Assembly (NCBI GenBank): GCA_021789755.1
Contig: JAJYJD010000176.1
Span: 1 to 7,272, forward strand
Length of the DNA stretch: 7,272 bases
Direction: 5' to 3'
Source: Bacteroidota bacterium
Lineage (GTDB): Bacteria > Bacteroidota > Ignavibacteria > Kryptoniales > JAKASW01
Shown here piece by piece: positions 1 to 5,654 of this stretch. A program made the translations under genes and the position numbers. Each line of letters starts with the position of its first letter. Position 1 is the stretch's first letter. The notes under the pieces are model-generated. The model searched no databases. It worked only from the letters and a program-made list of their open reading frames with translations, and was not told the origin of the DNA.

Positions 1-204
1 GTCGTTGGAATAACCTGCCTCGACAATCTTTCCATCCGGTTGGAGCGCTATTGAATAGCCGTTATCCACGCCGAGTCCCACTAAAGCTAACGAGGTTCCA
101 TTATTCCCAAATTTAGTGTCCAGCATCGTCGTCTGGGCCGATAGTACCGCTAAGGGCGCCAACAACAGGCCCATGGAAACGGTAAATACTCTGATCGCTC
201 TCAT
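1..204 (-). CDS. Exported delta-60 repeat protein, N-terminal part (gene runs off the window)
   Basis: The reading frame opens at ATG 204 and stays open for 68 codons to the window edge, so the C-terminus is missing. Residues 1-24 form a signal peptide: Arg at 2 and 5, a hydrophobic core from about V10 to L21, and a likely cut in SAQT after A23. The mature part starts with LDTKFGNNGT, then YSIALQPDGKIVEAGYSND. This is the pattern of the delta-60 repeat (LDxxFGxxG ... AxxxQPDGKIVVAG), a tandem repeat of secreted, probably beta-propeller-like proteins. In Bacteroidota relatives such proteins often end in a type IX (Por) sorting domain, which cannot be checked here. The start is supported by AGAGG seven bases upstream. 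It has its own candidate promoter at 466-494 and a leader of roughly 255 nt. Its molecular role is unknown. The family call is strong; the full architecture is not visible. Confidence 0.85.
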   Translation of the reverse strand, partial: MRAIRVFTVSMGLLLAPLAVLSAQTTMLDTKFGNNGTSLALVGLGVDNGYSIALQPDGKIVEAGYSND

Positions 205-205
205 T

Positions 206-224
206 GAATTACCTCTTTTAATTC
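206..224 (-). promoter_or_regulatory. Ribosome binding site of the delta-60 gene inside a small hairpin
   Basis: Just upstream of ATG 204 the minus strand reads GAATTA, AAAGAGG, TAATTC. The two 6-base arms (206-211 and 219-224) are perfect inverted repeats, and the purine-rich Shine-Dalgarno segment lies in the 7-nt loop and first stem bases. The stem is AU-rich and weak. It could present rather than hide the ribosome site. The ribosome site itself is solid; a regulatory role for the hairpin is a guess. Confidence 0.4.
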
Positions 225-262
225 TATCCAATCTTCGCTGCCGACTTCCGGACCATTACTGT

Positions 263-312
263 TATCCGCAGCCATCAGGCCCACGGATCTGGCTCTTTGT
301 TACGCCCGGATA
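263..312 (-). promoter_or_regulatory. Candidate structured leader element with TAACAAA motif (copy 1)
   Basis: On the minus strand TATCCG (312-307) pairs with CGGATA (268-263), and inside it AGCCA (294-290) pairs with TGGCT (274-270). The 5' side of the internal loop carries TAACAAAG (302-295). A second ATCCG (288-284) can compete for the CGGAT arm, giving an alternative hairpin whose 15-nt loop contains TGGCT. The element ends 58 nt before the delta-60 start codon. A similar layout with different stem sequences occurs at 7121-7167 before the C45 gene. It matches no riboswitch class I recognise. The evidence is complementarity by eye and two examples only. Confidence 0.3.
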
Positions 313-465
313 TGAAGTTGGAGCTTTGTTAGTGAAGCAGTAACCTGGCGGGTTAACATCGTGGCCTTGTTCAATATTCTTTCCTCCTCTTAAGCTATTC
401 GGTGGCGTGGCGCCCCGCCTTCGCTTGCCGGCTGGCACCTTCGGCATTTTCCTCTCTGCATCGGA

Positions 466-494
466 ATAATATCCGCGCGCCGGCCCTCCGACAA
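466..494 (-). promoter_or_regulatory. Sigma70-like promoter toward the delta-60 gene
   Basis: Minus strand TTGTCG (494-489, 4 of 6 to TTGACA), a spacer of exactly 17 bp, then TATTAT (471-466, 5 of 6 to TATAAT). The start of transcription would be near 459. The palindrome at 495-510 directly touches the upstream edge of the -35 box and is centred near -43.5, the usual place of an activator that contacts RNA polymerase at -35. The weak -35 fits an activated promoter. Confidence 0.5.
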
Positions 495-510
495 CTAATC
501 AATTGATTAG
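495..510. promoter_or_regulatory. Perfect 16-bp palindrome, candidate operator
   Basis: CTAATCAATTGATTAG is a perfect dyad that can be read as two heptamers (CTAATCA and TGATTAG) separated by AT, a 7-2-7 arrangement like that bound by NarL-type regulators. The sequence itself does not match the Escherichia coli NarL heptamer. With the flanking CAA (492-494), 17 of 19 bases recur at 1290-1308 in front of the response-regulator gene. Both copies sit against a -35-like box. The adjacent regulator is the simplest candidate to bind it, by inference. Confidence 0.5.
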
Positions 511-593
511 ATTTGAAAGTCTGTGACGTAGATAACAGTGAGGATGATATTAGGAGAGAACTCAGTCCGGCTTCGTCTTCCGGAAAGAGGTAG

Positions 594-1238
594 TTACCCG
601 ATTCTGCTCTTTAACGCCTTTGCTATGGCTTCGCTCCTGGAATTAACATGGAGCTTGACGTATATGTTGTGGAGGTGGAATCTCACCGTGTGGGTTGAAA
701 CGAAAAGTCGTTCGGCAATTGCCCTGGTGCCGTGGCCGTCAATGAGGTCCTCGAGCACCTGTTTTTCACGATCGGACAGGATCGAAAAATCCGTTTGCCC
801 GGTCGGGTTCTGGAAGTAACGGAGTACTTTCTGGGCGACTTCGCCGGAGAACGGGGCGCCGCCTTCGAAGGCATCGCTGATTGCCTCGAGAAGCTTCTCT
901 TTCGGGCTTTTCTTGAGGAGGTAGCCCACGGCACCCGCCCTGAGAGATTGGAAAATTTTCTCGTTGTCGCTGTATACGGTCAGCATGAGAACCTTCACGG
1001 TAGGGTAATGGAATTTGACAACTTTGAGACTCTCTATACCCGATTTCACCGGCATTTCGATGTCAAGGAGAAGGACATCGGGCAAGTCGGTTTCGATTTT
1101 CTTTACCGCTTCGTCGCAACTCTTGTACGCGCCGACGCATTTGTAGCCGTCAGACCCGTTGAGAGCCTCCGAAAGAAGGGTCCGATATTCCTTGTCGTCG
1201 TCCAATATCCCGATGTTTATCGGTTTTTGTTCAGCCAT
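594..1238 (-). CDS. NarL/FixJ (LuxR-type) two-component response regulator
   Basis: This is a 214-aa cytoplasmic transcription factor, normal length for the family. The receiver domain covers about residues 7-125: acidic pocket D13-D15, phospho-acceptor D59 in LLLDIEMP, switch T87, and conserved K109 in GYLLKK. The LuxR/GerE helix-turn-helix covers about 152-210 (LSDREKQVLEDLIDG, then IAERLFVSTHTVRFHLHNIYVKL split across the recognition helix). It should be phosphorylated by the kinase encoded just upstream, 75 nt away on the same strand. ATG 1238 was chosen over an in-frame TTG at 1262. It gives the usual short lead-in before the first receiver strand, has GAGGA upstream (12 nt, somewhat long), and the candidate promoter at 1263-1292 would start transcription downstream of the TTG. 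Its targets are unknown; the repeated palindrome suggests itself and the delta-60 gene. Confidence 0.93.
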   Translation of the reverse strand: MAEQKPINIGILDDDKEYRTLLSEALNGSDGYKCVGAYKSCDEAVKKIETDLPDVLLLDIEMPVKSGIESLKVVKFHYPTVKVLMLTVYSDNEKIFQSLRAGAVGYLLKKSPKEKLLEAISDAFEGGAPFSGEVAQKVLRYFQNPTGQTDFSILSDREKQVLEDLIDGHGTRAIAERLFVSTHTVRFHLHNIYVKLHVNSRSEAIAKALKSRIG

Positions 1239-1262
1239 ATTAACGTGGATTCCTCGCGACAA

Positions 1263-1292
1263 AATCTACCGCAACTCCTTCCCGAATTTCAA
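1263..1292 (-). promoter_or_regulatory. Candidate internal promoter for the response regulator
   Basis: Minus strand TTGAAA (1292-1287, 5 of 6 to consensus), an 18-bp spacer, then TAGATT (1268-1263, 4 of 6). Transcription would start near 1256, giving a leader of about 18 nt before ATG 1238 that includes the GAGGA site. The palindrome-like repeat touches the upstream edge of the -35 box, the same arrangement as at the delta-60 promoter. That parallel is the main support, since the -10 is weak. Confidence 0.4.
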
Positions 1293-1308
1293 CTAATCAT
1301 TTGAATAG
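1290..1308. promoter_or_regulatory. Near copy of the 495-510 palindrome (candidate operator)
   Basis: CAACTAATCATTTGAATAG matches CAACTAATCAATTGATTAG (492-510) at 17 of 19 bases. The half site nearest the promoter (GATTAG on the minus strand) is intact; the distal half is CTATTC instead of CTAATC. Its centre lies about 44.5 bp upstream of the predicted start for the regulator gene, within about 1 bp of the spacing seen in the delta-60 promoter. Confidence 0.45.
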
Positions 1309-1313
1309 TTCTC

Positions 1314-4300
1314 TCACGGAATGGGGAAGACGAAGACAAGCCTCGTCCCTTTTCCCGGGGAGGAATCGATGACCAGACTTCCTCCCATCTCCCGTGCGTG
1401 CTTCTCCATATTGTTCAGTCCATGTCCACGCTCGACACTTTTCAGATCGAACCCGCAGCCGTCATCCTCGATGGAGACTGAGACGGTCTTGTTCGAGACG
1501 GCCAGTCTGTATTTGACTTTTTTACATCCCGAATATTTCACCGAATTGTTCAGGGCCTCTTTCGAGATGAGCTGTAACGTCCTCTTTACCTGCGCCCCTA
1601 TTTTGAAGTTTTCAATGTCTTTTGTCTCGATGTCGAGCGCAATCCCTTTCGCCTCTGCAAGCTCGTTCGCGTAGTTGCGGAAATAGAACAGGAAATCCGT
1701 GAGTGAATCATATTTCGGATCGATCGACCAGATTACATCGCTCATGGAGTCGATGAGGTCGCGCGCGCTCGAGCCGATTCTCTGCGAACTGGCTCGCGCA
1801 TTTCGGATGATTTCGTCCGTGTTCGCCGGCATCTTCCCGTCGGCAGTTACTTCGCCCGTCTGCCCCGACGCAAAATCCGCCAGCATCGCTATCCGCGTGA
1901 GGCCCGACCCGATTTCGTCGTGGAGGTCCATGGCTATACGAGAGCGCACTTTCCCTATTTCAAGAATCCTGTTTACCCTGTACCTTATTGCGGAGTAAAT
2001 CAAACCGATAACCAGCATCACCGCGGCCGCGATGAACCACCAACGATCCCAGTAAGGCGGAACGATAGCGAAGAAAACCGTCGCGGCTTTCTTACTCTCA
2101 AGACCCGACGGGTCGATAGCCCTGACTTCGAAAATATAATTCCCGGGTTTCAATGAGGCGTACGTTACGGCGTGTGCCTGTGGGGTCTTCAGCCATTTCT
2201 TATCAACGCCCAGAAGCCTGTAGTCGTACGATAGTTCCTTTTCTTCTCTGAGACTTATCCCAATGAAGTCGAAGGTAACCGTGTTCCTGTTGTAAGCCAG
2301 GTTCGCGCCGCCTCCGAATGGAAAAGCCTGACCATCGACCAAAAACCTTGTCATACGCACAACCGGTGCCGGCCTGCGGAAAGATTTCTTCGAAAGGTCC
2401 GTCATGGTTATGCTTCTTGGGGTGCAAATCCAGCGCAGGCCGGCGGGACTCATGCCGACCGAATAGACCGGCGTCCTGCGGCTTAGCCCTCGGAACGTAA
2501 GTTGGCCGTCGGGTTCCTCTCTCAGGCTTTGAAGTCCGAGCTGCGTGGCGACAAGCATGCTGCCGGATCTTCCGCGAGCTATCGCCCAAACTCCGTCGCT
2601 TGCCAGCCCATCTTTCGCGCCGATGTTCTCGAATTTCCCCTTTCGCATAATCGCCAGTCCCCCGAATCTTGTGCCTATCCAGAGATTGCCAAAGCTATCC
2701 TGGGTTATTGCACGGATGGAATTATCCGGCAGACCGTCATTGGTAGTGTATAGGCGTACCGATGTGTCCTTACGGAATAAATGGCGAAATTCGGCAAGAC
2801 CGCCTAAATATCCGCCAAACCAGAAATTGCCTGCCGAATCTTCATATATCGCGCGGACGGAGTTGTCCGGGAGTTTATCGCGTATCTCGCGAATCCTGCC
2901 TTTCCCAATCTTCCGTTTAGGGTCGAGCACAACGATCCCGAACTTGTTAAGGCTGCAGAAGATTCTATGCTCCCTATCCACGAAGAATGTCAGGAACTGC
3001 CCCGGACCGAAGGCCCTCCCGATAGCGTATTTACTCGAGAGTTCGAGTCGCGACGCCCCGGATTGTTCGGGAACAATCCTGTAACTGCGAAATACTCCAT
3101 CGGCGCAGCAAATCCACAGAGTTGAACCGTCAGTAATCCGTATGGAATACTCCGCCTGCGGCGCACCGAGATCCTCAAAAGAATGAAGATGACCTTCGAT
3201 CTTGCCTGAGCTCTTTCGCCAGGTTTCCAAAATTCCCTTTTGGTCGATCGCCCAGATGTGCCCATCCGAATCGGACGCGGCTTGTGAATTGTCAATTGCC
3301 AGGGATGGAATTCCTATCTTGAAAGCACACGTGTTTTCATCCGACAGTTTGCAGAGCCCTCCGGCACCGATGCCGAGCCAGAGATCACCCTCAGTGTCGC
3401 GCAGACCGGAATACACTCTGTTGTCCGGAAGGCCGTTGGCCGTCGTAAGGTGGAGCGGCCGGGACTCACCGAAAGAGCGCTCGTCGAACTCATACAATCC
3501 GCTGTCTCCTCCCAGCCAGAGGTTATTGTAGCCATCATCAAGCAGAAAATACGCGGGCGATGGGGTGGCCTTCGGGAACGCCTTATGGTCTGTAAAATCT
3601 TCGACCGTTCCATCCATAAGCGCGAGCCAAAGTTGATGTCCATGGCCAAGCGCGAACGCACTAATCGCCGAACGACCGGTCCATCGGTCCATCAGCCTTC
3701 TAACGATTCCATCCACGAGGTCGTAGCTGAACAGCCCTCCCTTATCATCAAGCATCAGAAGGGTGTCTCCGGTGCAGGCAATCTGATCGAATGAGTGCGC
3801 TGACAGCTTAGACATAACTGCCGCCACCCCATTCTTCAGGCTGTAGACACCTTCATCGGTGGCGCAGAAAAGTGTGCCATTGCTGTCCTGACAAATCGAA
3901 TTGACCCGGTTCGTCCAAGCATCACTTCCAATTTTGAAATTCCTAAAGACCCCCTCATCAAATCTGCTCACGCCGCCGCCGAGTGTTGCTATCCACATCA
4001 CCCCCTTCCGGTTCCGGTCTTCTACTATGCAGTTGATCCAGCTTGAAGATATCCCGTCTACAACCGTGTAGTTTCTGAACGACCGGCCGTCATAGACGCT
4101 AATACCATCAGTAGTTCCTATCCACAAATACCCGAAGGAGTCCTGGCAGAGGCACGTGACACCGTTCGAAAGCAACCCCTCCCTGACCGTATACGATCTG
4201 AAATTGTAGACCTGACAGATGGCGTTCTTGAAGGGGACTATCAGGAGAATTGACAAGATGGCATACCGAAACGCGGTGGAAACGATCCTGGTACGTGTTG

Positions 4301-4358
4301 GACTTTTAAGGTGCTTCACAATGGCCGTAATTGTTGTCTTCCTCCGCAGGTTGAACAT
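1314..4358 (-). CDS. Sensor histidine kinase with double Reg_prop beta-propeller and Y_Y_Y domain
   Basis: This 1014-aa membrane sensor should phosphorylate the adjacent regulator. Order: a basic N-region and export signal (hydrophobic about 33-43, likely cut in AICQ after C48); about 14 blade repeats from residue 51 to 655, many ending LWIGTxxGGL-like (for example 78, 281, 327, 559), enough for two seven-bladed periplasmic propellers; a Y_Y_Y domain about 680-767; one membrane segment about 773-791 (WWFIAAAVMLVIG); a HisKA_3 domain with phospho-acceptor H813 in DLHDEIGSGL; and a HATPase_c domain with N box EALNNSVKYS (934-943), DDGCGF (965-970), GHGLNNM (978-984) and PGKGT (1001-1005). No catalytic residue is missing. 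Unlike hybrid (HTCS) sensors of Bacteroides it carries no receiver or AraC domain. The ligand cannot be read from the sequence. ATG 4358 lacks a clear ribosome site, while GGAGG lies at codons 5-6, so the exact start is less sure. Confidence 0.95.
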   Translation of the reverse strand: MFNLRRKTTITAIVKHLKSPTRTRIVSTAFRYAILSILLIVPFKNAICQVYNFRSYTVREGLLSNGVTCLCQDSFGYLWIGTTDGISVYDGRSFRNYTVVDGISSSWINCIVEDRNRKGVMWIATLGGGVSRFDEGVFRNFKIGSDAWTNRVNSICQDSNGTLFCATDEGVYSLKNGVAAVMSKLSAHSFDQIACTGDTLLMLDDKGGLFSYDLVDGIVRRLMDRWTGRSAISAFALGHGHQLWLALMDGTVEDFTDHKAFPKATPSPAYFLLDDGYNNLWLGGDSGLYEFDERSFGESRPLHLTTANGLPDNRVYSGLRDTEGDLWLGIGAGGLCKLSDENTCAFKIGIPSLAIDNSQAASDSDGHIWAIDQKGILETWRKSSGKIEGHLHSFEDLGAPQAEYSIRITDGSTLWICCADGVFRSYRIVPEQSGASRLELSSKYAIGRAFGPGQFLTFFVDREHRIFCSLNKFGIVVLDPKRKIGKGRIREIRDKLPDNSVRAIYEDSAGNFWFGGYLGGLAEFRHLFRKDTSVRLYTTNDGLPDNSIRAITQDSFGNLWIGTRFGGLAIMRKGKFENIGAKDGLASDGVWAIARGRSGSMLVATQLGLQSLREEPDGQLTFRGLSRRTPVYSVGMSPAGLRWICTPRSITMTDLSKKSFRRPAPVVRMTRFLVDGQAFPFGGGANLAYNRNTVTFDFIGISLREEKELSYDYRLLGVDKKWLKTPQAHAVTYASLKPGNYIFEVRAIDPSGLESKKAATVFFAIVPPYWDRWWFIAAAVMLVIGLIYSAIRYRVNRILEIGKVRSRIAMDLHDEIGSGLTRIAMLADFASGQTGEVTADGKMPANTDEIIRNARASSQRIGSSARDLIDSMSDVIWSIDPKYDSLTDFLFYFRNYANELAEAKGIALDIETKDIENFKIGAQVKRTLQLISKEALNNSVKYSGCKKVKYRLAVSNKTVSVSIEDDGCGFDLKSVERGHGLNNMEKHAREMGGSLVIDSSPGKGTRLVFVFPIP

Positions 4359-4465
4359 CCACGCCCGGCGGAGAGTTCCGGTGCGCTGCGAACAGCTTGA
4401 GGAAACGAAGAAGATGTCATCGTTAACCTACGGCGTGATGGGACTGCGATAGCCCCCGCTTTTCG

Positions 4466-5413
4466 TTACAGGTGTCCGTGTCTGCGTTCAATCAACTGAA
4501 ACACCTTCTCCGAGAGAACTTTAAGTTTTGGCCCCGCTTCTTGCTCTTCGTCCGGAGTAAAGCAGGAGATGATGTATTTTATCTTCCCGTTATCGACAAT
4601 GCCGACATCGTTTGTCCAGTAACTCCACCAGCCCGTCTTATGGTAAAACATCGTATTATGCGGAAGGCCTGCGGAAAGCTTTGTCGTATCAAGCTGCCTT
4701 CCGAGAAGGGCCTTCAATTGCATACTTACCCATGGATTCACGAGGCGGTCCGTGCAGACACGGTACATGAAGTCTGCGGCATGTAACGCACAGGTTTGAG
4801 TTCCTCTGATGTTCTTGTAAGCGGAGTCTTCGTTATCCCTGGAGAGAAATTTCCTCGTGACTTCGCTGCCGTACCATCCATACCCGTCGATCGTCTCATT
4901 TATGCTGTCTCTCGTGGCTACATCTATCAGGCAATTCGCGGCCGAGTTATCGCTTCTCGTGATCATCAGATCGAGCAGATAATTTATGTTGACCGTGTCC
5001 CCCGCCTTAAGGAGCGGCCGCGGGTCCCAGCTGATTCCCTTTTCCAAGTCGACGGCATTCGGGAACCTGACTATATAAGGTGTGCTGAGGTAATAATCTC
5101 CGTTGCTTATTTCCTTCAACACTTCCATTGCCACGTACATCTTATAGACGCTGGCAGGATATAGGAAATTACCGATGTTGACTCCGCCGAGGACAGGCTT
5201 GTCGCCGCACAAGTCCACCACGACAAAAGAGACCTGTTCCATTCCGTCGGCGCCGACGTTGAACGTGCTGTCGAGTCCGACCGATTTCACGATAAGAGAG
5301 AGAGAATCGGAAAGTGAATTGTCGACAGTGAAATATGGCGGGACCTTAACGGTCTGAGCGAAACCCGTCCCGATAAGGGCCGGCAGCAAAATGTTCATAA
5401 TTAAGGATTTCAA
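4466..5413 (-). CDS. Exported class A beta-lactamase-fold serine hydrolase
   Basis: This is a 315-aa predicted periplasmic enzyme of the beta-lactamase/PBP superfamily (beta-lactamase2 type). Numbered from TTG 5413: signal peptide 1-19 with a cut in GFAQ; SxxK motif S88-V-Y-K91; SDN at 154-156; KTG at 259-261 followed by WWSYW. Motif spacings fit class A enzymes. The stretch GSEVTR (182-187) matches the class A GDxVTR segment, but the omega-loop Glu (ABL 166) aligns with Arg192 in a gapless reading, so efficient penicillin deacylation is doubtful. It may act instead as a carboxypeptidase-like or esterase-like serine hydrolase. TTG 5413 was chosen because AAAGGAG lies 9 nt upstream and gives a compact signal peptide starting M-K. 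An upstream in-frame ATG (5461) has no ribosome site and would add 16 residues; a downstream ATG is at 5398. The kinase gene follows after 107 nt with no visible terminator. Confidence 0.9.
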   Translation of the reverse strand: MKSLIMNILLPALIGTGFAQTVKVPPYFTVDNSLSDSLSLIVKSVGLDSTFNVGADGMEQVSFVVVDLCGDKPVLGGVNIGNFLYPASVYKMYVAMEVLKEISNGDYYLSTPYIVRFPNAVDLEKGISWDPRPLLKAGDTVNINYLLDLMITRSDNSAANCLIDVATRDSINETIDGYGWYGSEVTRKFLSRDNEDSAYKNIRGTQTCALHAADFMYRVCTDRLVNPWVSMQLKALLGRQLDTTKLSAGLPHNTMFYHKTGWWSYWTNDVGIVDNGKIKYIISCFTPDEEQEAGPKLKVLSEKVFQLIERRHGHL

Positions 5414-5422
5414 GATGCTAAT

Positions 5423-5429
5423 CTCCTTT
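5423..5429 (-). promoter_or_regulatory. Ribosome binding site that selects a TTG start
   Basis: AAAGGAG on the minus strand, 9 nt before TTG 5413. Neither in-frame ATG (5461 or 5398) is served as well: the first lies upstream of this site, and the second is 24 nt away. This decides the start of the serine hydrolase in favour of TTG. Confidence 0.6.
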
Positions 5430-5556
5430 CCAGCGACCAGAGAAAACACGCTGTGTTTCATCCAATATAATGGAAAAAGAAGTTATCAAGAAAAGGAGAC
5501 AATCCCTTCCACGGAGGACGTGGGGTCCGGGCAGCGCCGAGGATATCATATGAACC

Positions 5557-5593
5557 AAAAAAAAGTCCCGCCATCGGTATCGGTGACGGGACT
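5557..5593 (-). terminator. Rho-independent terminator of the C45 hydrolase gene
   Basis: On the minus strand an imperfect hairpin runs from 5593 to 5564. Its base stem AGTCCCG/CGGGACT is 7 bp, then there is one mismatch and further pairing to a short loop. It is followed directly by a run of eight T (5564-5557). It starts 61 nt after the stop codon. It separates the C45 gene from the serine hydrolase gene downstream, which therefore needs its own promoter. Confidence 0.9.
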
Positions 5594-5654
5594 CGAATTG
5601 AACTCTTTAGACCGGCGGTTCATGTAGGCAAAAGCATCTTCTTCACGAAGCCTC

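Larger units (their letters stand above)
205..593 (-). other. 389-nt gene-free stretch: promoter and long leader of the delta-60 gene
   Basis: No convincing protein gene lies here. From the response-regulator end it holds: a weak hairpin (TCCGG 566-570 with CCGGA 580-584) without a T tract, so no clear terminator after the regulator; a perfect 16-bp palindrome at 495-510; a sigma70-like promoter at 466-494; a GC-rich segment around 400-435; an AGGAGG at 383-388 placed 8 nt before a 24-codon TTG-initiated frame (374-300); two copies of TAACAAAG (324-331 and 295-302 on the minus strand); and a stem-forming element at 263-312. A start near 459 would give a leader of about 255 nt, long enough for post-transcriptional control. 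Confidence 0.5.

Noticed and set aside
263..312. Fluoride (crcB) or cyclic-di-GMP-I riboswitch, because of CTGATGGCT and CAAAGAGCC segments
   Set aside because: The fluoride motif needs an upstream GGNGATG with matching stem, and the cyclic-di-GMP motif needs a first GCAAACC hairpin. Neither is present.
263..331. Integron attC site, because of repeated TAAC/GTTA ends
   Set aside because: No matching RYYYAAC and GTTRRRY core pair brackets the stems, and no integrase or cassette-like genes are present.
262..447. 61-codon minus-strand frame beginning MPKVPAGKRRR
   Set aside because: It is Arg/Pro/Gly-rich with no recognisable family and has only a cramped AGAGG before ATG. It also runs through the inverted repeats and the AGGAGG site, which look like leader RNA.
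566..584. Terminator after the response regulator (TCCGG/CCGGA hairpin)
   Set aside because: Only a 5-bp stem, with no T tract on the minus strand.
732..1304. Long plus-strand frames opposite the regulator, kinase and C45 genes
   Set aside because: They mirror conserved minus-strand genes, have no ribosome sites or family motifs, and are explained by codon bias of the real genes.
5466..5471. Perfect TATAAT on the plus strand as a -10 box
   Set aside because: No -35 box at a usable distance and no plus-strand gene downstream; the bases belong to an AT-rich segment before the serine hydrolase.
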